From the NCBI RefSeq assembly GCF_018861735.1, contig NZ_JAHLEB010000008.1, positions 1 to 64,000 on the forward strand: 64,000 nucleotides of DNA. Direction: 5' to 3'. A program made the position numbers and the translations under genes. Source of the DNA: Clostridium lacusfryxellense. GTDB taxonomy: Bacteria > Bacillota > Clostridia > Clostridiales > Clostridiaceae. Shown piece by piece: positions 33,000 to 43,073 of this stretch. Under the pieces are notes generated by a model. It was given only the letters and a program-made list of their open reading frames with translations, searched no databases and had not been told where the DNA came from. How positions within the stretch are numbered: position 1 is the stretch's first letter; every line of letters begins with the position of its first letter.

Positions 33000-35369
33000 T
33001 TACTTATTTGGAGCCGTAAACTTGGGAATTGAAACCTTTGACCAATCAGTATCAGAAGCTAGATAAAAACTTGTATATGCAGGTTGATTATAACCATCGT
33101 TTTGCCTAGATACATCAGTTCTATATTGAGTATCATGCATTAGTGTGTATAATTTATGATTTGTAACCTCTGTACTCATGAATATACGAATAGCCGAGCT
33201 ATCTGTTGTCCTCACAAGTAGTTCTTCTCTCCAATCACCCATTATATCAGCTACTAAGCTAGGGTTACCCTTTGTATAATTGTTAGTTCTTGTACCATCA
33301 GCTGTAAGAACCGTGATGTTTTTATTTGTAATATAGTCCCATTTCTGAATAGTAGGTGTTGTTTCCCTATCACCACTTACTATTTGTGTTGTCATATCTG
33401 CAGCCCATTTTATATTTGCATTTGTTCCTGGGGTATTATCACTTATTTTAGTACCATCAGCTGTCCATAATCCTACAGCCCAAGTTTCTAGTCCTGGCTT
33501 TGTTGGATCAACATCACCTATCATACATCGCCCTGTGTCTTTGCCTGTATATGCACCATAAATCACTTTACCTGTTGCAGCGTCACGTAGTGCATATCCA
33601 TATGGAGCGTATGGCCCACCTTCATGGCACATATATATTTCAAGTCCTGGTCTACCGGGATCAATATCCGCAACATGTATTGAATCACCATGACCAAGGC
33701 TTGCTATTGTACCTGGTGCTGCACTCCCCTGTGGCATTAGACCTGAAGATACGTATAACAATTTACCATCATTGTCTATTGTTGCTGATCCGTAAATTAT
33801 TTCATCACATCCGTCACCATCAACATCCGCGGTGGTCATAGTGTGAGCGCCTTGAGTTGTAATCGATGCATATTCTGGATTTCTCCCTGGCATTCCATGA
33901 GGACCATCATTAAAAGGGTTACTCATTACAGGAAAACCACTATCAACAAACCAGTTTTCCTTAAGATGTTTACCATCCCATTTATATGATATTAAAGTTG
34001 CTCTTGTGTAATATCCCCTGGCAAATACTGCATAGGGGTTTTTACCATCCAAATATGAAACTCCCGCAAGCATACGGTCAACACGATTTGCAGGCTCTAT
34101 TCTTCCCATTGCATGATCGCCCCACATAAGACCATCATCAGTTCTACCTGGTTTATAGTCAATAGTTTCCATTTCTTTGCCTGTTTGACCATTAAATACA
34201 GTTAAATATTCTGGTCCTTCTATAATAAAACCTTCGAATTGTCTAAGTAGATTTCTTGTTGCACTTGTATCTTTAGGTGCCTTATGTGCAAATACATCAA
34301 CATAATAATCTACTAGTTCCTTTGCATCTGCGCGCGACAGCGGGTAACTATATTTTGCTGGCAATCCAAAACATTCTTCAATAGTCTTTGGCCAATTGCC
34401 GTTTAGTACCTCTTCATGTTTATCCCAATTCATAAACATTTTCACAAGATATTCCACATAACTAGCACCACTTGTGCGATAATCATCTTTATTTGTGTAA
34501 CCTGCAGCAATATCATCTTTAGGCATTGTTATATACTTTTCAGATGTAACTTTTCCTGCTCTATCATACCTTATAATTTTTGTACCAGGAGCCGTTTTAA
34601 GCATTGTTTCAGACTTCCCGTCTCCATCAAAATCATAAACTAAGAATTGAGTATAGTGAGCGCCTGCTCTTATATTTTTACCAAGGTCAAGTCTATAAAG
34701 TAATGTACCATCGAATTTATAACAATCTATATAAACGTTTCCAGTATAGCCGACTTGTGACACATCTTTTGAATTTGATGGATCCCATTTAACAAAGTAT
34801 TCATATTGTCCATCTCCATCAACATCTCCAACACTCATATCATTTGCAGAATATGTATAGGGTTCTCCGTTCGGCCATATTTTTCCTGGAGGAGTTACCC
34901 CATCAGCTGGTTTCTTTAATTTCAAATCATAATATTGATTAGTCCAAGGAGTTATAGTTGAACTTTGGTCTACCTCTTTTTTATTAACTACTGCAGACAC
35001 ATAATACTTAGATGTAGCTTTTCCATCCTTGTCCAAAAAGTTTGTGCTATCCTCTACTGTAGTAATTTTTACTCCATTGCGATAAACATTAAAATTTGCA
35101 CCGGTTAAACCAGTTTTAGAAAAACCGGAAACCTCATTCCCTAAAAGTCTCCAACTAAGAAATATTCCTTCTGATGTAGCCGTTGCCACAATTCCTCTGT
35201 CAAGATACTCTAATTGTTTTGAGGTTTTCACGCAATTCACGGGCTTACTTAATGGATTTTCTTTTTTTACTTGCGTTGCTGATACACTTATTATGCTTGA
35301 ATAAAGCACAGTAGTCGCTAAAACTAGCGGTAATATTTTTTTAGCAAGTGAATATTTCATTAAAAACAT
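33000..35369 (-). CDS. Secreted rhamnogalacturonan lyase, PL11 family
   Basis: This protein of about 789 residues resembles YesW/YesX of Bacillus subtilis, which cleave the rhamnogalacturonan I backbone of pectin by beta-elimination. It starts with a signal peptide (MFLMKYSLAKKILPLVLATTVLYSSIISVSA). A short fibronectin-like region follows (GIVATATSEGIFLSWRLLG), then the eight-bladed propeller with calcium-binding DxDxDG loops (DVDGDGQYE, DFDGDGKSE, DVDGDGCDE). I start at 35369, which has AAGGGGGAA just upstream; a start 48 bases earlier lacks one. A divergent AraC-type gene lies 141 bases away. Confidence 0.92.
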   Translation of the reverse strand: MFLMKYSLAKKILPLVLATTVLYSSIISVSATQVKKENPLSKPVNCVKTSKQLEYLDRGIVATATSEGIFLSWRLLGNEVSGFSKTGLTGANFNVYRNGVKITTVEDSTNFLDKDGKATSKYYVSAVVNKKEVDQSSTITPWTNQYYDLKLKKPADGVTPPGKIWPNGEPYTYSANDMSVGDVDGDGQYEYFVKWDPSNSKDVSQVGYTGNVYIDCYKFDGTLLYRLDLGKNIRAGAHYTQFLVYDFDGDGKSETMLKTAPGTKIIRYDRAGKVTSEKYITMPKDDIAAGYTNKDDYRTSGASYVEYLVKMFMNWDKHEEVLNGNWPKTIEECFGLPAKYSYPLSRADAKELVDYYVDVFAHKAPKDTSATRNLLRQFEGFIIEGPEYLTVFNGQTGKEMETIDYKPGRTDDGLMWGDHAMGRIEPANRVDRMLAGVSYLDGKNPYAVFARGYYTRATLISYKWDGKHLKENWFVDSGFPVMSNPFNDGPHGMPGRNPEYASITTQGAHTMTTADVDGDGCDEIIYGSATIDNDGKLLYVSSGLMPQGSAAPGTIASLGHGDSIHVADIDPGRPGLEIYMCHEGGPYAPYGYALRDAATGKVIYGAYTGKDTGRCMIGDVDPTKPGLETWAVGLWTADGTKISDNTPGTNANIKWAADMTTQIVSGDRETTPTIQKWDYITNKNITVLTADGTRTNNYTKGNPSLVADIMGDWREELLVRTTDSSAIRIFMSTEVTNHKLYTLMHDTQYRTDVSRQNDGYNQPAYTSFYLASDTDWSKVSIPKFTAPNK

Positions 35370-35510
35370 TTTAGTTTCCCCCTTAATTTTTTTGATTAAC
35401 TTTAGTATAATTTGCAATTTATATAACTTAATTATACAATCATAGTATAATTAAATGAATACATATACTTGCTATATATATGCACAAAATTGCTATTGGA
35501 AGGTGGATCT

Positions 35511-36374
35511 ATGATAAATATTAGGGGCATGTCAGAGCATTTAGCGAAGCACTTAATTAATGATTTTGGAATAGAAGACACAAAAAACCACATAGGTATA
35601 AGCAGCTGTGGTTATCAAAAGTTTATATCTAAAAATTTATCTGTCACTAGAAGCAAGGGTAGAACTGATTATCAAATTATATATATTATCAAAGGAAGAT
35701 ATGTTTGTACCATTCCAGGCAATGAAAACGTTATACCTGAGGGTAACTTTATTTTGTTTAAACCCAATGAACCACAATATTATTCATATTTCTTTGAAGA
35801 CTTAACTGAGGTATATTGGATTCACTTCTCCGGATATGGTGCCTCTAAATATCTTGCCGAACTAGGTTTACTTAGAGATTCTTATTATTATGTAGGTCAA
35901 AGCAATAACTGTATCGATTTATTCGAATTAATATTGCATGAACTTCAAGTTAAAAATCCAGCTTATAATTATATTGCTGTAGCCTATTTTTATGAATTAC
36001 TAGGAAAATTCTGTAGAATTTTAGCTAACATAAATAAAGGTGAAGAAATAATTGCAGATGATAATCTCCAATCAGTAATTCACCTAATGCATTCAAATTA
36101 TAGAGAAAACTTTTTAATTAGTTTTTATGCAGACAAATGTAACTTAAGTACCTATAGATTTATACATAAATTTAAACAGGTGACTGGAATGTCACCGCTC
36201 AAATATATTACCAGTATTCGCATTGCTATTGCTAGGGATTTACTTTGTTCCTCACCACTAAGTATAGGAGAAGTTTCCAATCTAGTAGGATACGTAAACC
36301 CCTTGTATTTTAGCAGGATGTTTAAAAAAGTCAGTGGTTTATCTCCAACATCATATAAAATAAAATTCAGCTAA
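35511..36374 (+). CDS. AraC-family transcriptional regulator
   Basis: This protein of about 287 residues has an N-terminal cupin-like sensing domain (GRYVCTIPGNENVIPEGNFILFKPNEPQYY) and two C-terminal helix-turn-helix motifs ending in GYVNPLYFSRMFKKVSGLSPTSYK. I use the ATG at 35511 with GGAAGGTGG before it; the frame opens earlier but without a site. It is divergent from the rhamnogalacturonan lyase gene, so it probably senses a pectin-derived sugar and controls that gene. Only 9 bases separate its stop from that of the convergent ABC permease gene. Confidence 0.87.
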   Translation: MINIRGMSEHLAKHLINDFGIEDTKNHIGISSCGYQKFISKNLSVTRSKGRTDYQIIYIIKGRYVCTIPGNENVIPEGNFILFKPNEPQYYSYFFEDLTEVYWIHFSGYGASKYLAELGLLRDSYYYVGQSNNCIDLFELILHELQVKNPAYNYIAVAYFYELLGKFCRILANINKGEEIIADDNLQSVIHLMHSNYRENFLISFYADKCNLSTYRFIHKFKQVTGMSPLKYITSIRIAIARDLLCSSPLSIGEVSNLVGYVNPLYFSRMFKKVSGLSPTSYKIKFS

Positions 36375-36383
36375 AGTGAAACA

Positions 36384-37529
36384 TTATACATAATTTTTCA
36401 CACTTTTACCACTTTTCATTTTATACATACCAATTATAAAAAATACTAGTGCAAATGATACAAGTATTCCAAGCTTAGGCATAACATAAAAAAACGATTT
36501 TCCGTTTTGTATCTCTCTAATTGCTCCTAATGCCCAGGTTTGGGGTAAAAAGTTAGCTATATGTTGCATAGTTTTTGGCATAAGTTCAATTGGCCAAAAA
36601 CAGCCTGATAGCATACATGTTGGTGTTATAATTAAGGTAGCCATAGCCCCCACTTGACTTGTTGTAGTTGAAAAAGCAACTAATAATATTCCAAGAGTTA
36701 CGCTTACAAGTCCAAACAAAGTGAGTATTACAAGAAGTTGCAAATCAGGAACTCCAGTAGTCAATTTTAATACATACTTAGATGCAAATATTACTAAAAT
36801 TGATTGTGCTACCATTATACACATGTTTGCAAGTATATTTGCGCCAATATATATTTTGGTGTTAACTGGACTCGTAAATATTCTATAGTAGGTTTTTTCT
36901 TTCTTTTCCTTCAATATAAGACCTGAGGTTGTGGTTGCACCTTGAAGCATTAGCATTATTAAAAATCCTATACTTTGAACAGTCTTTAACTTATCTAGTG
37001 ATTCATCCTTAACTACATTTTTATGAACAGTAAGAGTTTGAACCTTAAACCCATCATATAATTTATTGAAAGTTTCTTTATCCCCACCAGATGCCTTTCC
37101 TAGCATTGTGAGACTTTTGACGTAATAATTTACGTAGTTTTGAACCCAGGCTGTAGCTTCTTGACCTTTAATTGAAGTAATTTGTACCTTACTAATTTCA
37201 GACTTAAAAGTGCTTTCATCAAAGCCAGCAGGCAATGTAATTACACAATCAACTTTCTCCTCTGCGACTAAATTATTTATCTCATCAGCTTTTACTTCTT
37301 GAATTTTGAATTTATCTTGCGACTTTAATGCAGCAACAAAATCTTTAGCTATTACTCCACTTTTATTTTCATTATTTATTCCTACTCTAAGCTTTGAATC
37401 CATTGAAGAATAAGCGGTCATAACAAATATGACAATTACAACTGGAAGTATTAAGTATACTATTATAGCCGATTTTTTTCTAAAGGTAATTTTTAATGTA
37501 TTAAGCGTAAGCAAAAGTAAATTTCTCAT
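36384..37529 (-). CDS. ABC-2 type exporter permease (second)
   Basis: This protein of about 381 residues has one N-terminal membrane segment, a roughly 150-residue extracytoplasmic region and five C-terminal segments, the YhgE/DrrB-like ABC-2 pattern. The AAGGAG site favours the ATG at 37529, although the frame opens at 37571. The start lies within two bases of the stop of the preceding permease gene. Together the two permeases would form a heterodimer driven by the ATPase at 38666. Confidence 0.87.
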   Translation of the reverse strand: MRNLLLLTLNTLKITFRKKSAIIVYLILPVVIVIFVMTAYSSMDSKLRVGINNENKSGVIAKDFVAALKSQDKFKIQEVKADEINNLVAEEKVDCVITLPAGFDESTFKSEISKVQITSIKGQEATAWVQNYVNYYVKSLTMLGKASGGDKETFNKLYDGFKVQTLTVHKNVVKDESLDKLKTVQSIGFLIMLMLQGATTTSGLILKEKKEKTYYRIFTSPVNTKIYIGANILANMCIMVAQSILVIFASKYVLKLTTGVPDLQLLVILTLFGLVSVTLGILLVAFSTTTSQVGAMATLIITPTCMLSGCFWPIELMPKTMQHIANFLPQTWALGAIREIQNGKSFFYVMPKLGILVSFALVFFIIGMYKMKSGKSVKNYV

Positions 37530-37530
37530 A

Positions 37531-38655
37531 TTATACATTCTCCTTTCTAAATAACAAGGATGATATAGCAAGAAATATTACTGCTATGCTTAGATTAATC
37601 AAAATTGCGAATGGTACCTTGCTATAATTACTATTGTAAATCACATCAAATATTGATCTATTAACCCACCTCACAGGTGATAAATAAGTTATTGCTTGGA
37701 ATGTCTTGCTTCCAAAACCATCTACAGGCATATAGCTTCCTCCTAGGAATACCATAACAGGTATCATAAAATTTATAATACCATTTGCAACATTTTCATT
37801 TTTAAATATAAATCCTAAGCCAACACCTATGCTTATTGCCATTATTATCTGGGAAATAAAAATAAGTAACACAGTAAAAATATCATTACCCCAATTTGAT
37901 TTAAGGACATATTTGCTAAATAAAATTACTATAGCAATCTGGAGAATTGTACCCGCTACTCCCCCTATTGTTTTTCCAATAAGAAACTCATATTTTCTAA
38001 CGGGACTTATTAAAATTCTATCCCTAGTCTTTGAATTTTTCTCGCTTGCAATTCCATATAACCCAGCCAATCCTGCATACATAATTATTAGAGCTATTTC
38101 TGCAATTGTATAATAATCTAAAGATGATGGCTGAGATGATTTATTAACAGAAGTTATTGTAGAATAGTCATTTTTGCTATCACTTAAAAGACTCCCTATT
38201 ATTTTTGGATTTACCTTACTAATATCCATAACTACATTAAATTCCTGTACATATGTGGACAGAATACTTTCAACTACACCAGCTCTTAGGCTTTCTCCAT
38301 TACTTTTATAAAATTCTATTTCATTATCACTTTTCATTTGAACTATTGCATCGTATTCTTTAGAAATGAGTTTTTTCTTAGCGGAATTTATATCCTTCAT
38401 TTTTGTAAATTCTATTTTGAAATCTTTCCCTTTCTCAATAAAACTGGTCCTGAAATTATCAGAAGTAGATCCACTTCCTTCAATGCTATATAACACCTTA
38501 GGTGTACCAATATCAATAGAACTACTAAAACTTGAACTAAATGCCGCACTTATTACAACTATCAAAGCTATTGGGAATAATATCATCATTGCCATTGATT
38601 TTCTATCTCTAAAACTTTGTTTTACTTCCTTAATAATTATAGAAATAATATTCAT
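37531..38655 (-). CDS. ABC-2 type exporter permease (first)
   Basis: This 374-residue protein has the same layout as its neighbour: a segment at about 20-40, an extracytoplasmic region (about 45-170) and five or six C-terminal segments, with the ABC-2 landmark EKNSKTRDRILISPVRKYEFLIGK. The two share only weak similarity and probably arose by old duplication. It begins 10 bases after the ATPase gene. Confidence 0.87.
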   Translation of the reverse strand: MNIISIIIKEVKQSFRDRKSMAMMILFPIALIVVISAAFSSSFSSSIDIGTPKVLYSIEGSGSTSDNFRTSFIEKGKDFKIEFTKMKDINSAKKKLISKEYDAIVQMKSDNEIEFYKSNGESLRAGVVESILSTYVQEFNVVMDISKVNPKIIGSLLSDSKNDYSTITSVNKSSQPSSLDYYTIAEIALIIMYAGLAGLYGIASEKNSKTRDRILISPVRKYEFLIGKTIGGVAGTILQIAIVILFSKYVLKSNWGNDIFTVLLIFISQIIMAISIGVGLGFIFKNENVANGIINFMIPVMVFLGGSYMPVDGFGSKTFQAITYLSPVRWVNRSIFDVIYNSNYSKVPFAILINLSIAVIFLAISSLLFRKENV

Positions 38656-38665
38656 TTCATCACCT

Positions 38666-39601
38666 CTAATCCCTTAATTTTCTGCCGGTTAACGTTAAAA
38701 ATACAGTCTCAAGATCCGGCACTTTATTTTCTATGTTTTTAATAGGGATTTCATTATCGGTGAAATATATAATTATCTTATCCAAATTATTAATATCTTT
38801 TGAGCTATTAATTTTAACTACATTTTCATTAACATCAGCGCTGATTACTCCATTTATTTTCATTAACTCTTCTTCTTTTATTAGTGTTCCATCCAAAACT
38901 GTAACCTCAACGGTATTTTTATCTGTGACAATAGCTTTGAGTTCTTCCTTATTGCCTGTTACAATAACTTTGCCATGATCAATAATGCTTATCATCGTTG
39001 AAATTGCTTCTACTTCTTCCATGTAATGAGTTGTATAAATAATAGTACATCCTTTTTCATTTAATTTCTTTACAGCTTCGAGTATGTGATTTCTTGATTG
39101 TGGATCTATACCAACTGTAGGCTCATCCATTATTAAAAGTTTAGGCGTGTGAGCAATTGCACATGCTATATTAAGTCTTCTTTTCATTCCTCCAGAGAAG
39201 CTAGCAGGGTAACTCTTAGCCTTGTCACTAAGTCCAACAAATTCTAAAGCATCAAAAGCCTTTTTCTTTAACTGCTGCCCACGAATTCCATAAAGACTAG
39301 CAAAAAATTTTACATTTTCTAAACAAGTTAAATCTTCATATACCGCTATATCTTGAGGAACTACTCCAATGCTTCTTTTAGTTAAACTTGAATCCTTCTT
39401 ATTATCTTTTCCAAGAATTTCTATAGTACCTTTTGTAGTCGTAATTAACCCACAAATCATATTTATTATTGTGCTTTTACCTGCTCCATTAGGTCCAAGT
39501 AAACCATAAATTTCTCCTTCCACTATGGAAAGATCTATCTCATCAACCGCGACAAAATCTCCAAATTTTTTAGTTAGTCCTTTTATTTTAACAATATCCA
39601 A
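38666..39601 (-). CDS. ABC-2 exporter ATP-binding protein (DrrA-like)
   Basis: This 311-residue ATPase has Walker A GPNGAGKST near residue 36, signature SGGMKRRLNIA near 137 and Walker B LLIMDEPTVGIDPQSR near 157. The C-terminal DrrA-like extension covers about 220-305. It is first in a three-gene export operon (ATPase, permease, permease). The likely role is drug, lantibiotic or lipid export; no substrate gene is nearby. Confidence 0.9.
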   Translation of the reverse strand: MDIVKIKGLTKKFGDFVAVDEIDLSIVEGEIYGLLGPNGAGKSTIINMICGLITTTKGTIEILGKDNKKDSSLTKRSIGVVPQDIAVYEDLTCLENVKFFASLYGIRGQQLKKKAFDALEFVGLSDKAKSYPASFSGGMKRRLNIACAIAHTPKLLIMDEPTVGIDPQSRNHILEAVKKLNEKGCTIIYTTHYMEEVEAISTMISIIDHGKVIVTGNKEELKAIVTDKNTVEVTVLDGTLIKEEELMKINGVISADVNENVVKINSSKDINNLDKIIIYFTDNEIPIKNIENKVPDLETVFLTLTGRKLRD

Positions 39602-39754
39602 ATTAATAGCCCCCTAAAACTTTTTTCATGTTTTTCTTAATTCTACGTTAACCTAATATTATCCTTCTATTTTATATTTATTTAACATGGTATAATTTAT
39701 AATAATTATTAAATATATGCTAAATTATATAATAAAATGAAGGAAGGTTATAAA

Positions 39755-42373
39755 ATGTACTTATTCGAAAGAAAAAAGATATTCGATGATGATCTGCTTG
39801 AAATGCAGTTAAATGATTTTATTGATATTGATACTTATAATAAAATGTCAAAAGTTAGTAATGATTTTTACTATGAAGAAATTGAATTACCACAACTTCA
39901 GGAAACCCCTAGAAAAAATGTAACTTTTATCAAGAAAACAGCTTCTTCAAAACGCTCAAAAATGGTTTGTAGTGAACAAGATATTATAGAAAGAAAATCA
40001 TCAATCTTACTAAACATTGGAGTCTTATTTTTATTCTTATCTGGACTTATATTTGCTACAACTAATTGGAACAATATGGAGTTAGTTGGTAGAGTTATTG
40101 TAATGGTGTTTATGGGAGGCATATTATGGACGGGAAGTTATATAGCAGATAAACGTTTATCATTAAAAAAGACTGGTTACGCTCTGTGGGTTTTGACAAC
40201 TTTATATATACCAATAGTTGGCATAACTTTTATATACTCGTTAATGTGGAATAACGGTACTGCTATAGGCGATTCTAAAAGTTTAATGGCATTATCCCTT
40301 GTTTCATTAATATCGTGTTTTGTAAACTTTTTAAGTATTAATAAATATAAAGGTAGATTTTACATATGGGGTGTATATATAACAGCTGAATTATCTCTAT
40401 TGCTACTTATAAGTAGCTTTAAAGTAGAATTTGAAGGTCTGTTTTTATCCGCAGTGTTGTGCAACATGATAACATTATGTTGTTACATAAAGATTAGCAG
40501 CGTGTTATATAAACTTTATACTAAGCAATATTTAAGAGTTATTAGCTATGCTTTGTTTATTGTCACCATAATTCAGTATAACAGTCTAATAAGCATCCCT
40601 TATGTCATTGCAATAATATTATTAGCACCTACACTGCTTATAACTTCTATAGTTCTAAGTGATAAGTATATCGGTATATTTTCAATGATATATGTATTTA
40701 TCTTAAGTATATACATAGTAATTATAAATAATTTTAACATTTCGCTTTTAGTATTATCCGCTATATTATTATATATGATGTTCCATTTCAAAGATAAACT
40801 TAAAATAGATAACAAAACTGCATTTACGGCAATTTTACTATCCTTTATTACTTTCAATATATCTTCAATATCTAATAGTATGTTGTTTTCATTAGGTATA
40901 ATTGGCATCATAATAACTGGGTGGATTATATACCGTAATGTGCAACAAATAAAAATAGGTACAGTTGATTTAAAACAAATTTATGAACTGTTATTGCCAG
41001 TATATACATATATACTTATATCGCGGACTCCATTTGTTTTAATAAATGACATAACGAACTTTCAAGCGATTTTGATATTATGTATAACCTCTACCTTCTT
41101 ATCGTCAGTTAAACTTATCATTAAACAGAGTTACCCAGGTATTAAATTAGGATATGGCAAAATATCAACAATAATATTACTAATATGTGGATTAATCTCT
41201 GTAAGTTATATTGAAACTATGGTCCTTATGATAATTTCATTAGCAGTGTTTCAGGCATTAGATATTTATAAGAAATTCAATTTAATATCTTATGGTTTCA
41301 ATTTAATTATAGGGGTTTTTATAGTCTTTAATGTTGTAAACAATTATAGTCAGCTATGGCAAATCATTTCTATTATTGCAATAATGTTATTATATCTTGG
41401 CCTTAGTGTGCTAAAACGCGAAGATAATAAATTCATTGTATTTGTTTCCTCATTATTTATAATTAGTTCCGCTATGCTATGTAATCACTCAAGAATTTCA
41501 CTGATCTTTATTCTTATAATAGGAATATCCATGATATTAACCACTATAAAAACTAAGCAAAATAAAAGTCTACTAATATTTTCACTCGCTACTGGCGTTA
41601 GTATATATTTAATATCTAATCAAACTCTTAATCTATATAACGATAACCAGGTTATTATAATATTAATAGGTGTTATATATGCTATCATTTTATCTGCACT
41701 AAGTTCAATTTACTTTAAAGATATAGATGATAAAAAACACTTAGATAGTTTATGTATTGCTGCAATTATCATATTATCCATATTTTCAGTATTTTCATAT
41801 GGTAGCTATGCTAATATTATAATAACAACAATAGGTTCATTAGTTTTGATTTTATTAAATATTAGAAAGCTAACGTCCACTTCATTGAAACTTTTTCTTG
41901 TTATAAGATTACTCTTAACCTATACACAAGTGGTTATTTTATTACCTATATCCTTAGGTCTAGAATTTACTATAGTCCCCCTAATTGCATGGGCACTTAT
42001 CTCAAGATATTGGATTTTTAGTAATAATAAAATCGGAAAAATATCAGAAACTTTTACATTAGTAGTTTTAAACATAAATATGTTATCAATTGCATTTATT
42101 CTATCAATATTAAGTTCGCTTATAATAATAACAATAGGTATTATTATGCTGATAACATCTTATAGTAAAAAAATTAAAGCATATTTTATAACATCATTAA
42201 TAATGATTGTGCCATTATTTATTAACAGTACCTTATCCTTTTGGGTTCTTATTCCTTGGTGGGTATATCTACTTATTATTGGAGCTACATTAATTGCTTT
42301 AGGTAGCATGGTTGAAAAGAAAGGATTAAAGATCAAAGAATTTAAAAACAACTTCTTTAATGACTGGACATAA
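39755..42373 (+). CDS. Very large polytopic membrane protein of unknown function
   Basis: This protein of about 872 residues has a soluble, acidic N terminus of about 85 residues followed by more than twenty hydrophobic segments to the end. The first membrane region (RKSSILLNIGVLFLFLSGLIFATTNWNNM) resembles DUF2157-like and SCO7613-type membrane proteins. I start at 39755, preceded by GGAAGG, rather than 39737. The short AATTGG-type loops carry no enzyme motif I recognise. It is divergent from the ABC exporter and monocistronic, with a terminator at 42403. Confidence 0.65.
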   Translation: MYLFERKKIFDDDLLEMQLNDFIDIDTYNKMSKVSNDFYYEEIELPQLQETPRKNVTFIKKTASSKRSKMVCSEQDIIERKSSILLNIGVLFLFLSGLIFATTNWNNMELVGRVIVMVFMGGILWTGSYIADKRLSLKKTGYALWVLTTLYIPIVGITFIYSLMWNNGTAIGDSKSLMALSLVSLISCFVNFLSINKYKGRFYIWGVYITAELSLLLLISSFKVEFEGLFLSAVLCNMITLCCYIKISSVLYKLYTKQYLRVISYALFIVTIIQYNSLISIPYVIAIILLAPTLLITSIVLSDKYIGIFSMIYVFILSIYIVIINNFNISLLVLSAILLYMMFHFKDKLKIDNKTAFTAILLSFITFNISSISNSMLFSLGIIGIIITGWIIYRNVQQIKIGTVDLKQIYELLLPVYTYILISRTPFVLINDITNFQAILILCITSTFLSSVKLIIKQSYPGIKLGYGKISTIILLICGLISVSYIETMVLMIISLAVFQALDIYKKFNLISYGFNLIIGVFIVFNVVNNYSQLWQIISIIAIMLLYLGLSVLKREDNKFIVFVSSLFIISSAMLCNHSRISLIFILIIGISMILTTIKTKQNKSLLIFSLATGVSIYLISNQTLNLYNDNQVIIILIGVIYAIILSALSSIYFKDIDDKKHLDSLCIAAIIILSIFSVFSYGSYANIIITTIGSLVLILLNIRKLTSTSLKLFLVIRLLLTYTQVVILLPISLGLEFTIVPLIAWALISRYWIFSNNKIGKISETFTLVVLNINMLSIAFILSILSSLIIITIGIIMLITSYSKKIKAYFITSLIMIVPLFINSTLSFWVLIPWWVYLLIIGATLIALGSMVEKKGLKIKEFKNNFFNDWT

Positions 42374-42402
42374 TCGTTTGAGATTTGCAAAATACTTAAT
42401 AA

Positions 42403-42436
42403 AAAGAGATAGCACCCGTTGCGATGCTATCTCTTT
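42403..42436. terminator. Bidirectional terminator after the large membrane protein
   Basis: AAAGAGATAGCA (42403-42414) pairs perfectly with TGCTATCTCTTT (42425-42436). A-rich sequence lies before and T-rich after, so both the large membrane protein gene and the broken Gfo/Idh/MocA gene can end here. Confidence 0.85.
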
Positions 42437-42458
42437 GTTTATGCATCACATGAATCCA

Positions 42459-43017
42459 TTACTTAGTATCCATCCCCCATTGATTCATTAATTCATCAAA
42501 AATCCCTGCACAAGCAACGGTATCTTTTAATGGAACAATATCACTTTCTATTTGTTGATTTCTAAACAAATCCGCAAAATGTTTAATTTCATACATAAAG
42601 CCATCTTCAAAATCTTCTTCAAAATGATCAATTAACTTATTCTCATTATCATACATTTCTACTTTCTTAGTACTTAAAAAGTCATACACTACAATTCTTC
42701 CCTTTGCTGCATATATATTTGCGTCCCTGTTTGTGTTTGCAATAATTCCACAACTGAGCGTTGCTAAGGCTCCACTATCAAAACTCATATTCATAGTAAC
42801 AAATTCATCCACTCCAGTTTTGCCTGTTTTGCAAAAGCCATTAACCTGAGTTGGATTTTCGCCTAAAATGCCAGTTGTAAATTCAATAGGATATACTCCT
42901 GCATCAAATAAACTACCGCCTGCTAGAAACTAATTCTACACCCTCAACAGTGTTTAAAACTGATGCAAATCTTGCCGCTATTGCCCCCAGTCCAATAATA
43001 CCAAATCTAACGTTCAT
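42459..43017 (-). pseudogene. Gfo/Idh/MocA oxidoreductase with an internal deletion
   Basis: From an intact start at 43017 (AGAGGAGG upstream) the reading frame gives MNVRFGIIGLGAIAARF, the N-terminal Rossmann motif of Gfo/Idh/MocA proteins, then stops after 34 residues near 42915. In another frame the C-terminal half resumes at once with AGGSLFDAGVYPIEF, GALATLSCGI and so on to 42459. About 120-150 residues that normally separate these blocks are absent. The simplest reading is an internal deletion of roughly 400 bases with a frameshift at about 42920-42930. The 117-residue C-terminal frame may still be translated but cannot bind NAD. Confidence 0.85.
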
Positions 43018-43073
43018 AATTATTCCTCCTCTTAAAATTAATATCATTAAGTTTCTTTCATTTTAAATTCTCT

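Noticed and set aside
36376-36401. GTGAAA/TTTCAC hairpin between the convergent AraC-type and permease genes
   Set aside because: The stem is only six pairs with a long loop and no clear T-run, so I did not call it a terminator.
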